Assembly (NCBI RefSeq): GCF_019443105.1 | Contig: NZ_JAHZIJ010000009.1 | Location: forward strand, 62,001-126,000 | Direction of reading: 5' to 3' | DNA: 64,000 bases | Source of the DNA: Paenibacillus oenotherae | GTDB taxonomy: Bacteria; Bacillota; Bacilli; Paenibacillales; Paenibacillaceae | In this document: piece by piece, positions 50,860 through 60,419 of the stretch | Layout: every line of letters starts with the position of its first letter | Numbering within the stretch: position 1 is the first letter of the stretch | Notes under the pieces: generated by a model | Databases searched by the model: none | What the model saw: only the letters and a program-made list of their open reading frames with translations | What the model was told of the DNA's origin: nothing | Translations under genes and position numbers: made by a program

Positions 50860-51037
50860 AAAAATCCATCCAGAAAAACTGAGAGACAGCAAGAACGAGC
50901 CCAATGGCATTCGCGACGATAAAAAACCACTTTTTGGCCCTTCGGCTTATTGGCTCTAGCCCTGTTAACAAAGTCCAAACCACAATTCCGTTTAATACAA
51001 CCATAATAATGAGAGCGAACCACCAATTAGCCGCCAT
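50858..51037 (-). CDS. 59-residue small membrane protein
   Basis: ATG at 51037 with an AGGAGAGG stretch upstream; 59 residues. Two hydrophobic segments, ANWWFALIIMVVLNGIVVW and FFIVANAIGLVLAVSQFFW, are separated by EPISRRAKKW, so it is an integral membrane hairpin. Function unknown. Its TAA overlaps the outer edge of the right 387-bp repeat. It is convergent with the duplicated MMPL fragment and lies downstream of the ABC-2 exporter genes on the same strand. Confidence 0.6.
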   Translation of the reverse strand: MAANWWFALIIMVVLNGIVVWTLLTGLEPISRRAKKWFFIVANAIGLVLAVSQFFWMDF

Positions 51038-51162
51038 TATGATCTCATCCTCTCCTGACCAAGCTGCCTATTTTTTGGAATATATCTTTTAAAATTACGT
51101 TAATTCCCTTTTCTTTGTCAAGCTCTAGAATCAACCCCCTATCCCGCAAAAAAAAAACACCT

Positions 51163-51975
51163 TCAAGAACCCGCACTATCGTAACGCATTACTCCCCGGC
51201 GAAAAATCCATACCGCGGCCGCGAACAGAGCGGCACCAACCGCCAGCGAGCTGTAGCTGTACAGGTGCGATAGCTCGGAGCTTCCGGCATGATCCTTCCC
51301 GAAAAAAGCCGCCGCCGGATAGTAATTGACGAAAGCATATGGAATCACAAATGTCAGCAGCAGCTGAATCGATCTCCCATATATGCTGATAGGATAATTA
51401 ATGAAATTCCGAATCGCATAGATCGAGATATCGACGACGGTCCCCGACCGTACGACCCAGAAGGCACTGGAAGCCGCAGTAATGATAATGCCTGCTTGAA
51501 TGAGCGTTCCGCCCAGGACGCAGAGAAGCAAGAACGCGATATTTCCGGTCGTCCAGTGGATCTCAAGCTGAATGGTGCATAGAACCATAACTGTTCCCGC
51601 TACAATGATGTGTCCAATGAACGTATGCTGAAACTGCCGGAACACGAGCAGCTTCAACGGATCAAGCGGGCGGACTAGAAATTGATCGAACTCCCCGGAA
51701 CGAACCAAATGCTCCAGTTGTTTCATTGGTCCCCAGAAGAACAACGAACTGGTTGCATAGGTCAGCAAATTCAGATTGTACAGGAAGACCACTTCCCAAT
51801 AATTCCATCCGTTCATCGTGGGGAAAGTGTTGAACAACACCCAGAAGCTCAAGTAAAGCGTAACGAAGGTCATCATATTAACGAATATATCCCCGAAGAA
51901 GGAGAACCTGTACTCCAGCTGTGTTTTCATATACGTTCGCAGAAAGCGCCCGTACAATCGGAATGGGTGTGGCAT
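51163..51975 (-). CDS. ABC-2 type permease subunit
   Basis: The start at 51975 (MPHPFRLYGRFLRTYMKTQL) follows AGGAGG; a longer frame upstream overlaps the preceding gene and is not used. The 270-residue protein has six hydrophobic segments and the N-terminal LEYRFSFFGDIFVNMM pattern of the DUF990/ABC2_membrane_6 family. It is the last gene of a three-gene operon (ATPase, permease, permease) and forms an exporter with them. It starts 9 bp after the previous stop codon. Confidence 0.88.
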   Translation of the reverse strand: MPHPFRLYGRFLRTYMKTQLEYRFSFFGDIFVNMMTFVTLYLSFWVLFNTFPTMNGWNYWEVVFLYNLNLLTYATSSLFFWGPMKQLEHLVRSGEFDQFLVRPLDPLKLLVFRQFQHTFIGHIIVAGTVMVLCTIQLEIHWTTGNIAFLLLCVLGGTLIQAGIIITAASSAFWVVRSGTVVDISIYAIRNFINYPISIYGRSIQLLLTFVIPYAFVNYYPAAAFFGKDHAGSSELSHLYSYSSLAVGAALFAAAVWIFRRGVMRYDSAGS

Positions 51976-51983
51976 CTTGTTTC

Positions 51984-52784
51984 TCAGCCTCCTTGAATGA
52001 CCAGTTTTCGTTTGCCCAGATGCCAGATCATGACTGCAGCTGCTGCAAGCAGCGCGATCCACACGCAGCCTTTGGCCAACATAACGCCGATCTCTGCATA
52101 CTTCGCCTTTCCCAGCAAAACGGACAACGGCGCATAATAAACGAGGTCGAACGGCAGCCAATCCATAACGGCACGCAGCTCGCGAGGAAAAAACCATAAC
52201 GGAATCATTAAGCCTGAGAAGAAATTCATCACATGGGTAAGCATAAATTCCAGATGGAATGTGCGAATATACCAGAAGCTGCTCATGCCGACGATGAATG
52301 TCATCAGGAAAAATGTCGTAAATGCCATGATTAGCATGATCATAAACACGGGTATCGCCTCTATATTCGGCAGCGGAAGCCCGAGCACGAAGTGGCTCAC
52401 AATCAATACGGGGATGATCTCGAACAGGATCATGAACACCTTGGAGCCAAGCGTCTCGAACAGCAGGGAGCGAAACAGCCCAATCGGACGGATAAGTGCA
52501 GTGACGATATGGCCCGTCTGGATTTTATCGCTGAGTGAATAAATGTTGCCGTTGGCAACCATCAGGCCGATCAAGCTGCTGTAAACGACATACATCCACA
52601 TCTCCTGCAGCGATGCCTGCGTAATCTCCATTTGAAACGATTGCGCTCCCTTGTATAAAGCTGTCCATAAGGAAATCTGCACGAAAATGCCGATCAATCG
52701 CTGAAAGGTCGTCACGAACGTATGAAAACGGTAAACCGTACTGCTCTGTACCGCATTCAGCATTAATTTGTAATACACGTTCAT
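51984..52784 (-). CDS. ABC-2 type permease subunit
   Basis: A 266-residue, six-segment membrane protein (MNVYYKLMLNAVQSSTVYRF, then LMVANGNIYSLSDKIQTGHI and ELRAVMDWLPFDLVYYAPLS). It belongs to the same ABC2_membrane_6 family as its neighbour, so the membrane part is probably a heterodimer. Its ATG overlaps the ATPase stop codon by 4 nt, showing translational coupling. Confidence 0.88.
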   Translation of the reverse strand: MNVYYKLMLNAVQSSTVYRFHTFVTTFQRLIGIFVQISLWTALYKGAQSFQMEITQASLQEMWMYVVYSSLIGLMVANGNIYSLSDKIQTGHIVTALIRPIGLFRSLLFETLGSKVFMILFEIIPVLIVSHFVLGLPLPNIEAIPVFMIMLIMAFTTFFLMTFIVGMSSFWYIRTFHLEFMLTHVMNFFSGLMIPLWFFPRELRAVMDWLPFDLVYYAPLSVLLGKAKYAEIGVMLAKGCVWIALLAAAAVMIWHLGKRKLVIQGG

Positions 52785-53800
52785 TGTGCCTCCCCAAGCC
52801 CGCAGCTTGTGGAATCCTGGTAAATATCCCTTATCACGTCTTCCACCTCAGCCGGTTTGATTTCGAAATCGTGGACTGCGGTCCGTTCCATGAACCACGC
52901 CAGAATAGAAGCAGGTTTAGCCTGGCGCTTGTCATAGCGAAGCTGGATCGAGCCTGACTCTGGATGATAAGTAAAATCTGTAACCCCCAGATGGCTGATA
53001 TCCCGGTCAAGCCCGATTTCGTGATCAACATGCAGAATCATTGTTTCACCCGCACTGTAGTCGGATTTTAGCCGATCCAGATCGCCGTCGAACATTTTCC
53101 TGCCGTTATTGATAATAATCACACGCGAACACAGCTTCTCCACATCAGACATATCATGCGTAGTAAGCAGAATCGTTGTTTGGCGCTGGGCGTTCACTTC
53201 GAGCAAAAACTCCCGGATTTTCTTCTTTACAACAACATCGAGTCCAATAGTAGGCTCGTCTAAATATACAATGGAAGGATTATGCAGCAGAGCTGCGCAC
53301 AGATCGGCCCGCATCCGCTGGCCTAAGCTCAGCTGACGCACGGCGACATGCATGAAATCCTGTATGCCGAGCACATCAGTGAACAGCTCCATGTTCCGCT
53401 TGAAGTCCACTGCTGGTATATTGTACATGCACTTCATAAGCTCGAACGTTTCGGAGACGGGGATATCCCACCACAGCTGGGAGCGTTGGCCGAAGACAAC
53501 ACCAATCTTTCTCGCATTCTCCCTCCGGTTCTTGTACGGAATCTCGCTGTCGACCCGCACTTCTCCGCTCGTTGGCACGAGGATGCCGACCAGCATTTTG
53601 ATAGAGGTCGATTTCCCCGCTCCATTAGGGCCCAGATACCCGACAATTTCACCCCTTTCAATAGTGAACGAGATATGGTCTACAGCCGTCTTCTCCTCAT
53701 AGCGGCGATTGATCAGATCGCGAATCGCACCTATTGCCCCTGTCCCGCGGATCGGCCTGCTGAACGTTTTCGTTAATTGATCCACCTGAATGATTGACAT
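52781..53800 (-). CDS. ABC transporter ATPase (ABC-2 exporter)
   Basis: A 339-residue protein with Walker A GPNGAGKST (about 58-66), Q-loop GVVFGQRSQLWWDIP, signature LSLGQRMRADL, Walker B SIVYLDEPTIGLD and H-loop TTHDM. The C-terminal 90 residues are an extra domain typical of drug or multidrug ABC-2 ATPases. With two different permeases downstream it forms an exporter. The substrate is unknown; the W in QLWWDIP is common in the DUF990-associated ATPases. Confidence 0.92.
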   Translation of the reverse strand: MSIIQVDQLTKTFSRPIRGTGAIGAIRDLINRRYEEKTAVDHISFTIERGEIVGYLGPNGAGKSTSIKMLVGILVPTSGEVRVDSEIPYKNRRENARKIGVVFGQRSQLWWDIPVSETFELMKCMYNIPAVDFKRNMELFTDVLGIQDFMHVAVRQLSLGQRMRADLCAALLHNPSIVYLDEPTIGLDVVVKKKIREFLLEVNAQRQTTILLTTHDMSDVEKLCSRVIIINNGRKMFDGDLDRLKSDYSAGETMILHVDHEIGLDRDISHLGVTDFTYHPESGSIQLRYDKRQAKPASILAWFMERTAVHDFEIKPAEVEDVIRDIYQDSTSCGLGEAQ

Positions 53801-53903
53801 TCTATCTCACCTCTGCGAAATAATGATAAAATGAATATATAAATAAACCTTCCATGTGGATAGATACAAAATCGCAGAAAATAACTGGGACAGATGGTGA
53901 CGA

Positions 53904-55325
53904 ATGTTAAGCTTGATGCCGCCTTTAATGAAGCAAAGCCGTACGCCGATTTACCTGCAGCTCTATACTTTTATCAAAGAGGAAATTCTGTCCGGACGCC
54001 TGCAAGCCGGGTGCCGTCTGCCCCCGATCCGGGAGCTGGCACATACTCTTTCCATCAGCAAGAATACCGTCAGCACAGCCTACCAACAGCTAATTGCAGA
54101 GGGCTATGCCGCAAGCAAGGATCGCAGCGGGCTTTACATAACCATGCATTCGGATTCATTCTCTGATTCGATGGCGGCCATGATCGCTGTACCGGAGAAA
54201 ATTTGGCGAAGGCCCGATCCGGACGAGCACGTTCGATGCAATTTCTACTCGGGCCCGATCGATACATCAGCATTTCCGGTCGACATCTGGAAGAAGTGCT
54301 TGCTGGACGCCTTGTATTCCCCTGTCAAAAATTCGCTGGGCTACAGCACCTCACAGGGTGATTACGAGCTGCGCGAAGAGCTCGCGGAATACCTGTTTCA
54401 GTCACGGGGAATCCCCTGTTCCCCGGATCAAATATTCCTGTCCTCGGGAACCCAGCATTCGCTCAGCCTGCTGTGCCAATATCTTCAATTATCAGGACAG
54501 AGCATCGCCATGGAGAATCCGGGGTTCCGCGGCACGCGCGTTGTATTCCAGAATCTGGGCTGCTCACTGGACGATATTCCACTTGATGACGATGGCATTG
54601 GGATCGACCAGCTATACGCTTCCTCAGCGGGCATGGTCTATGTCACGCCGTCCCACCAGTTCCCGATGGGGATGGTGATGCCCGTTCATAGACGCCAGCA
54701 ATTGCTGCAATGGGCACATGAAAGGAAGGCCTGGATTATCGAGGATGATTATGACAGTGAATTCCGCTATCATGGTGAACCGATTCCTGCCATGAAAGCG
54801 ATGGACAGCTATGATCGGGTGATTTACCTGGGGACCTTGTCGAAAATATTTCTTCCTTCTGCACGGCTCAGCTATATCGTCGTGCCCCGTTCGCTCGTCG
54901 CAGTCTTTCAACAGAAGAACCAATTCTACAATCAATCCGTTTCCTTGCTGGTGCAGCATGCTGTACATCTCTTCATGAGAGACGGACATTTCACCAGACA
55001 CGTCCGCCGGATGAGGAAAATATACCAGTCCAAATACGAAGTCTTAACCTCCGCGATTGGCCGGTTCATGAACGATAACGTCACGATACTTGGACATAAT
55101 GCGGGCCTGCATCTTCTATTGAAGCTGAATGCTGCATTCAATGGTGCGGATCTATTCAGAGCCGCCCGGGATGCAGGCATCATGATCGAGCCGGTTACCA
55201 ATCACTGGTCAGGGCCGGAGGATGCGTATGCGAATACGTTCATCCTTGGGTTCGGGGCATTGTCGGCGGAAGAGCTGGAAGACGGTATCCAGCAGCTGGC
55301 GGAGATGTGGTTTGGCTCTGAATAA
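53904..55325 (+). CDS. MocR/GabR-type regulator (GntR HTH plus aminotransferase-like domain)
   Basis: A 473-residue protein. Residues about 10-85 are a GntR winged helix (SRTPIYLQLYTFIKEEILSG, LPPIRELAHTLSISKNTVST). Residues about 115-470 are a fold-type-I PLP domain with EDDYDSEFRYHGEPIPAMKA and the PLP-lysine motif YLGTLSKIFLPSARLSY. Members bind PLP and an amino compound and control vitamin B6 or GABA-like pathways. It is divergent from the ABC-2 exporter 104 bp away and may regulate it. Confidence 0.92.
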   Translation: MLSLMPPLMKQSRTPIYLQLYTFIKEEILSGRLQAGCRLPPIRELAHTLSISKNTVSTAYQQLIAEGYAASKDRSGLYITMHSDSFSDSMAAMIAVPEKIWRRPDPDEHVRCNFYSGPIDTSAFPVDIWKKCLLDALYSPVKNSLGYSTSQGDYELREELAEYLFQSRGIPCSPDQIFLSSGTQHSLSLLCQYLQLSGQSIAMENPGFRGTRVVFQNLGCSLDDIPLDDDGIGIDQLYASSAGMVYVTPSHQFPMGMVMPVHRRQQLLQWAHERKAWIIEDDYDSEFRYHGEPIPAMKAMDSYDRVIYLGTLSKIFLPSARLSYIVVPRSLVAVFQQKNQFYNQSVSLLVQHAVHLFMRDGHFTRHVRRMRKIYQSKYEVLTSAIGRFMNDNVTILGHNAGLHLLLKLNAAFNGADLFRAARDAGIMIEPVTNHWSGPEDAYANTFILGFGALSAEELEDGIQQLAEMWFGSE

Positions 55326-55467
55326 AGACACGGGGCTATCCAGAAAATCCTTTTAGAAATCTCAGCTCCCACTTTAAGAAGCGGTACGATGTGGAATGCC
55401 TGCGTTCATTAGCCTGTTGACGTAGTCCAGAGGACGATCCGTCATTCGAACGCCGAGACAAACAAGG

Positions 55468-55498
<31 letters not shown>

Positions 55499-55499
55499 C

Positions 55500-55705
55500 A
55501 GCTAGACGAAACATGCGAAACTGCAGCTTTTTTCTCGCATCTGACTCCACGAAGGTGAAATGCCTGCCAGAGGGCAGGTATTTCACCTTTGTTTCCCCTT
55601 AACGGCCGATTTTTGCTCAAATTCATGCTTCATCGCAGGAATATTACCATTATGGCGTCTTGTAACCGAAATTCATGCACATTCGCAGGCTTCTTACTCG
55701 GTCAC
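55500..55705 (-). repeat. Four-unit CCTGC/GCAGG intergenic repeat, copy D
   Basis: On the plus strand the GCAGG arms start at 55523 (as GCAGC), 55574, 55635 and 55685, spacing 51, 61, 50. This is the same lattice as copy B read in reverse. The third unit has AAGGTGAAAT/ATTTCACCTT arms like copy B but a different loop, which supports a selected hairpin. Convergent intergenic region. Confidence 0.8.
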
Positions 55706-55756
55706 CCTACCTTCAAACCACTTGGAGAAGGGGTTATTCCCCATATACAACAAAAA

Positions 55757-55798
55757 AGATGCTTTCAGTCCCATTTTTTAGTAGTTTTGGGGGCATCT
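55757..55798. terminator. Hairpin between copy D and the sigma-factor gene
   Basis: AAAGATGC and GCATCTTT arms about 25 nt apart, flanked by A and T runs, 80 bp before the sigma-factor stop codon. Possible terminator for either convergent gene. Confidence 0.4.
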
Positions 55799-55879
55799 TT
55801 GCACATCATTTGGGACTGACTCATTGGATATTGGACCTTTCGGACAGCGTAATGATTTGCCAGCTATTTTCCCATTCGA

Positions 55880-56782
55880 TTACTCGTGCAACAACTCGTC
55901 TCTGAAGCGTCCCTCAGCTGTGCAGCTCCTGACTTTATCGGGATTAACAACGAAATACAATCCTCGGAACACAGTATTCTGCGGCTCCATCTCCAACATC
56001 AGCAGAGCGGCTGGAGTCCCCTTCTCGTAAAATACTACACCTGGTTGACCGTTCAGGACGGCCATTTGATACGCCAGGTGCGCATAGCGTTTAGCAGACA
56101 CCCCCATCAAGAAAGCTACCACTCTATCCCTGCCATAAAGCGGATTGATCGCCGTGTTGACCTTCCCGCCTCCATCGGACACCAGGATCGACGTGTCAGT
56201 CAATAATCGGATTAATGCAGACGAATCCCCGCTCTGAAATGCTCTTACAAACTGCTCAACGAGCGATGTCATATGCGCTTGGCCCGTTAGTGATCTTGAT
56301 CGATTCGGATCCAGTTTCTTTTTGGCCCGGCTGTAGATTTTACGGCAGTTGGCCTCTGATTTGTCCACCAGTTGAGCAATCTCCGAATAGGGATAATCAT
56401 AACCCTCCCGCAGTACAATAATCGCCCTTTCCACCGGTTCCAACTGCTCTAACAAGATCATAAAGGCATAAGATAACGATTCACGCTGCTCCGCCATCTG
56501 GTGCGGCTGCTGCCAATCCTTATCGGATGTCGGCTCAGGCAGCCAGACTCCGGGGTATACTTCCCTCTTCTTCCTTGCTGATTGAAGCACATTCAGACAG
56601 CGATTAGTCGTCGCACGTGTGAGATAGGTCTTCACATGCTCAATCGTATCCAGATTCTCGTGAACATCCAGGAACAGCTCCTGAACAACATCTTCCGCAT
56701 CCGAGACCGACCCTAGCATATGGTACGCCACCGAATGCAAATAGGGATAATAGGAAGAATATACCGTATTGAAATCTGCCAT
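55880..56782 (-). CDS. ECF41-type RNA polymerase sigma factor with SnoaL-like C-terminal domain
   Basis: A 300-residue protein. Sigma region 2 has YYPYLHSVAYHMLGSVSDAE and DVVQELFLDV; region 4 has LEPVERAIIVLREGYDYPYS and SEANCRKIYSRAKKKL. The C-terminal 120 residues are a SnoaL/NTF2-like domain containing DGGGK, the conserved loop that controls ECF41 factors. ECF41 genes characteristically stand beside a carboxymuconolactone decarboxylase, oxidoreductase or epimerase gene that they activate, and exactly such a gene with a matching promoter is divergent here. Confidence 0.93.
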   Translation of the reverse strand: MADFNTVYSSYYPYLHSVAYHMLGSVSDAEDVVQELFLDVHENLDTIEHVKTYLTRATTNRCLNVLQSARKKREVYPGVWLPEPTSDKDWQQPHQMAEQRESLSYAFMILLEQLEPVERAIIVLREGYDYPYSEIAQLVDKSEANCRKIYSRAKKKLDPNRSRSLTGQAHMTSLVEQFVRAFQSGDSSALIRLLTDTSILVSDGGGKVNTAINPLYGRDRVVAFLMGVSAKRYAHLAYQMAVLNGQPGVVFYEKGTPAALLMLEMEPQNTVFRGLYFVVNPDKVRSCTAEGRFRDELLHE

Positions 56783-57000
56783 CACAGCATCCCGCCATTT
56801 TCAAATTTATATGTGGAAATAAATGGTTATATTACTCATTAATAATTGTACATGGGTATACGGTAAATAGCTATACATACATCCCCCATTTCGCATGTAT
56901 TCATGTGGAAAGTGGATACATGATTGTATCTGTACTAGCTCATTGTGCTCTGCACGGAAATCGGCCAGCTTCCGTACATTTTTTTTAGAATAGCACTTTT

Positions 57001-57027
57001 TGTCACAAAATGATTCCCTCCCTTGTC
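57001..57027 (+). promoter_or_regulatory. Predicted ECF41 promoter
   Basis: TGTCACA (57001-57007), 16 bp, TGTC (57024-57027) matches the ECF41 consensus TGTCACA-16-CGTC at all but one base. It is placed 45 bp before the AhpD-like gene. Confidence 0.75.
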
Positions 57028-57071
57028 TATATGATGCTTACACCAACTTATATGGAATGGGGAGATTAAAC

Positions 57072-57515
57072 ATGAACACACGATTTGATTATTACAAAGC
57101 CTGTCCTGAAGCGACGGAGACGATGTTAAAGCTGGAGGAATTCATTAAAGGCAGTGGATTGGATACGACGCTATACGAGTTAATCAAGCTGCGAGCTTCG
57201 CAAATCAATGGGTGCTCTTACTGCATTGACTCCCATACGAGCGACCTGAAGAAAATAGGGGAGACAGACCAGCGCCTCTATCTGCTGCCAGTATGGAGAG
57301 AGGTCCCATTTTATACCGAGAAGGAATGTGCTGTCTTGGCATTAACCGAAGCCGTGTCGCTCATATCTGAGGCCGGTGTACCAGATGATGTGTATGACCA
57401 AGTGATGAAACATTTCGACGAGCGGGAATTCATGGTGCTCATCATGGCCATCAACACCATTAATAGCTGGAATCGAATCGGAATTTCGACACGGTTACTG
57501 CCCAAGCAGAGATAA
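57072..57515 (+). CDS. Carboxymuconolactone decarboxylase/AhpD-like protein
   Basis: The ATG at 57072 (MNTRFDYYKACPEATETMLK) follows GGGGAGA; the frame upstream contains the promoter. The 147-residue protein has CSYCIDSHT near residue 60, the C-x-x-C-x3-H redox motif of the AhpD-like family, used in peroxide or peroxynitrite defence. It is an ECF41 target by neighbourhood and promoter. The MFS gene follows after 28 bp. Confidence 0.92.
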   Translation: MNTRFDYYKACPEATETMLKLEEFIKGSGLDTTLYELIKLRASQINGCSYCIDSHTSDLKKIGETDQRLYLLPVWREVPFYTEKECAVLALTEAVSLISEAGVPDDVYDQVMKHFDEREFMVLIMAINTINSWNRIGISTRLLPKQR

Positions 57516-57543
57516 CGGCTGTAGAAAGGAAAGGAGGATTGGA

Positions 57544-58974
57544 ATGGAGCCGACGCAGACGCCCTCTCCCTTACACAACCGAAGCATCGTCTTGCTTTTT
57601 ATCTGTTGTGGAATATTTATGGTTTATCTGGATTCAATGATCGTGAATGTCGCCCTTCCCTCGATCCGCAGCGACCTGCATGTCGGCATATCCAGCTTGC
57701 AGTGGGTGATTGACGCCTACACGATTGCTTTTGCCTGTCTTCTGCTGACGGCGGGAAATCTCGGAGATAGTATAGGCCACAAGAAAGTATTCGTTTCCGG
57801 CCTGATCGGGTTCACTGTAGCTTCTCTGCTCTGCGCGTTCGCTCCCTCGATCGGCATTCTGCTGATCGGGAGAGCCCTGCAAGGCATGATGGGGTCCATG
57901 ATGATTCCCGTCTCATTGGCCATCATTAGAGGGATTTATCAAGAGCCCGCCTCCAGGGCGAAGGCGATTGGAATTTGGGCAGGCATAGGCGGACTCGCCT
58001 TAGCGGTTGGGCCTGTTGCGGGAGGGCTGCTGGTCGAGCATTTCGGCTGGCAGAGTATCTTTTGGATCAACATTCCACTCGGATTGTTGTCTGCAGTCGT
58101 ATTGAGCCGGGTCTTAAAGGAAACACGGACGAGACGACCCCAGAAGCAGGATCTGCCGGGACAAATCTTGTTTATTGCCGGTATTTCTGCTCTCACCTAC
58201 GCCTGCATTGAAGGAAATTCTCTTGGCTGGTTTTCAAGTCCTATCTTGCTGGCAATCGGGAGTGTTGTCGTATGCTTGATTCTTTTTGTACGATGGGAGT
58301 TGAGATGCGAGGAACCGCTTATTCCGCTCGATTTCTTCCGGAACCGAATTTTCAATGTGGCGTGTACCGTTAATTTTTTCGGCTTTTTCGGCATGTATGT
58401 CGTCATTTTTCTATTAACGTTGTATCTTCAAAACATTAATCACTATTCTGCTCTTGAGACCGGCATCCGCTTCTTGCCTTTGACGATCAGTATAATGGTG
58501 GCCTCCTTCGTAGGCAGTACGATCGCCTCCCGTATCGGATATCTGAAGCTCATCATTGGAGGAACCTTCATGGTCGGAGTCGGGGTCCTCGTTCTTACGG
58601 TGTTAAAGGAGGGGAGCGGTTATCTCACGTATGGCTGGGCCCTTGCACTCGTCGGCATCGGCGTTTCTTTCATCGGAGCCGCTTCGACAATCGCGCTCAT
58701 CGAAGCCGTTCCGCCGGAACGCGTTGGTGCTGCATATGGTGTCACCAACACGTTTCGTCAGCTAAGCGCAGTTTTTGGGGTCGCCTTGTCGGGCGCATTA
58801 ATATCGCAGCACATGGATGCATCTGCACTTGAAATCACTCCAGAAATATTCATCCAAGGATTTAGAAGTTCATTTTATATCGCCGGTATTGCAAGTTTGA
58901 TTGCGGGCATTTGTGCTTTTGTCTTCCTCGGGAATCGTACGCGCGCGCAGATCAAGAAAGATGTGGCACAATAA
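57544..58974 (+). CDS. DHA2-type MFS drug exporter
   Basis: A 476-residue protein with 14 hydrophobic segments, DSMIVNVALPSI in the first (DHA2 motif D1), GNLGDSIGHKKVFVSGL in loop 2-3 and the motif C region GIGGLALAVGPVAGGLLVEH. AGGAGG precedes the ATG. It is co-transcribed with the AhpD-like gene, so it is probably also induced by the ECF41 factor. A terminator follows. Substrate unknown. Confidence 0.92.
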   Translation: MEPTQTPSPLHNRSIVLLFICCGIFMVYLDSMIVNVALPSIRSDLHVGISSLQWVIDAYTIAFACLLLTAGNLGDSIGHKKVFVSGLIGFTVASLLCAFAPSIGILLIGRALQGMMGSMMIPVSLAIIRGIYQEPASRAKAIGIWAGIGGLALAVGPVAGGLLVEHFGWQSIFWINIPLGLLSAVVLSRVLKETRTRRPQKQDLPGQILFIAGISALTYACIEGNSLGWFSSPILLAIGSVVVCLILFVRWELRCEEPLIPLDFFRNRIFNVACTVNFFGFFGMYVVIFLLTLYLQNINHYSALETGIRFLPLTISIMVASFVGSTIASRIGYLKLIIGGTFMVGVGVLVLTVLKEGSGYLTYGWALALVGIGVSFIGAASTIALIEAVPPERVGAAYGVTNTFRQLSAVFGVALSGALISQHMDASALEITPEIFIQGFRSSFYIAGIASLIAGICAFVFLGNRTRAQIKKDVAQ

Positions 58975-58994
58975 GCACGGATGTTCAGATACAC

Positions 58995-59033
58995 AAAAAG
59001 TGGCTTCACTTCTCAGGAGTGAAGTTGCTTTTT
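58995..59033. terminator. Bidirectional terminator between MFS and fabF-like genes
   Basis: AAAAAGTGGCTTCACT (58995-59010) pairs with AGTGAAGTTGCTTTTT (59018-59033). Both convergent genes end within 25 bp. Confidence 0.9.
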
Positions 59034-59050
59034 GTCATCACATATGAAAA

Positions 59051-60289
59051 TTAGCCTTTGAAGGCTTTGAGCACGATCACAGCATTATGCCCACCAAAGC
59101 CGAAAGAATTAGATAGCCCTACGTTCAATGCGGCTTCACGAGCTTCATTGGGTATATGGTCCAGATCACACTCAAGATCTTTCTGCTCCTGGTTAATTGT
59201 CGGGGGGATGATGTTTTGCTGAAGGCTTTTAACTAGAGCGATGGCCTCTACTGCACTAGAAGCTCCCAACAGATGGCCAGTCATGGACTTATTTGCTGTA
59301 ACCGGAATCCGGCGGGCGGTTTCCCCGAATAGCTTTTTAATCGCTAAAGTTTCCGACCTATCGCCGATTTCTGTGCTAGTAGCGTGTGCACTGATCACAT
59401 CCACTTCATCGAGGCCGATGCCAGCTTCTTGAATAGCCAGTTTCATGGCCATATAAGCGCCTTTCCCCTCGGGATGCGTTGCCACCACATGGTAAGCATC
59501 GGAACTGGCTCCATAGCCGATAACTTCAGCATAAATTCGAGCATTTCTTCGCAAAGCATGTGTAAGCGACTCCAGAACCAAGATTCCTGCGCCTTCTGCC
59601 ATAACGAATCCGTCTCGGCCTGCATCGAATGGACGACTGGCTCGGGCAGGCTCAGCGTTCCTGGTAGATAAAGCCGTTGCATTGCCAAAACTCGCTAAAG
59701 ATAATTCTGTGACAGCGGCTTCAGTCCCTCCGGCAAAAATGATATCCGCGAGTCCTGAACGGATGATTCGGTATGCCTCTCCAACCGCCGTATTTCCGAT
59801 TGAACACGCCGTTACAGGAGATAAGGTTGGTCCCAGTGCACCGTATTTAATACTAATGTGAGCCGCCGCCATATTCGATATCATCATGGGTACTAAAGTC
59901 GGGCTTACCCGTTCCGGCCCACGTTCTCGAATAATCGCAGCTTGATCGAACAAAGTCTGAATGCCCCCGGTACCAGAGCCTACATATACACCCATACGTT
60001 CCTGATCAACCTGTTCCAGAGAAAGCCCCGAATCCTCCCATGCTTGCTCAGCAGCAGCCACAGCAAATTGACAAAAACGATCCATACGTCGTGCTTCTTT
60101 TCGCCCGAATCGTCCCTCTGCATCAAAATCCCGAACCAATCCAGCTATTTGGGATTTATATCTAGAAACGTCAAATGTATCAATCAATGAAATTCCAGAT
60201 TTCCCTCTTATTAATCGATTCCAGTAACTTTCTATCGTGTTCCCAAGCGGTGAAACCACACCCATACCCGTAATAACAACCCTTTCCAT
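59051..60289 (-). CDS. Beta-ketoacyl-ACP synthase II (FabF paralogue)
   Basis: A 412-residue protein with a complete Cys-His-His triad: SPVTACSIGNTAVGEAYRII (Cys about 163), ISAHATSTEIGD (His about 303) and NKSMTGHLLGASSAVEAIAL (His about 340). GFGGHNAVIVLK ends it. The usual TACATG around the Cys is TACSIG here. FabF condenses malonyl-ACP with acyl-ACP. No acyl carrier protein or other fab gene is adjacent, so this is an extra copy. It is divergent from an MmyB-like regulator, which may control it in response to a fatty-acid-like ligand. Confidence 0.9.
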   Translation of the reverse strand: MERVVITGMGVVSPLGNTIESYWNRLIRGKSGISLIDTFDVSRYKSQIAGLVRDFDAEGRFGRKEARRMDRFCQFAVAAAEQAWEDSGLSLEQVDQERMGVYVGSGTGGIQTLFDQAAIIRERGPERVSPTLVPMMISNMAAAHISIKYGALGPTLSPVTACSIGNTAVGEAYRIIRSGLADIIFAGGTEAAVTELSLASFGNATALSTRNAEPARASRPFDAGRDGFVMAEGAGILVLESLTHALRRNARIYAEVIGYGASSDAYHVVATHPEGKGAYMAMKLAIQEAGIGLDEVDVISAHATSTEIGDRSETLAIKKLFGETARRIPVTANKSMTGHLLGASSAVEAIALVKSLQQNIIPPTINQEQKDLECDLDHIPNEAREAALNVGLSNSFGFGGHNAVIVLKAFKG

Positions 60290-60350
60290 TACTGTTGTCC
60301 TCCTTTATTCTAAGTCAAGTTAATATTATTTTGTTCTATATATTATCCTA

Positions 60351-60379
60351 TTACAAGTTATGGTTTATCATAGTATAAT
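60351..60379 (+). promoter_or_regulatory. Promoter of the MmyB-like regulator gene
   Basis: TTACAA (60351-60356), 17 bp, TATAAT (60374-60379), 40 bp before the ATG. Confidence 0.7.
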
Positions 60380-60419
60380 GAGTAACATAATAAACGAAAT
60401 AAAAAGGTGAATTGATAGT

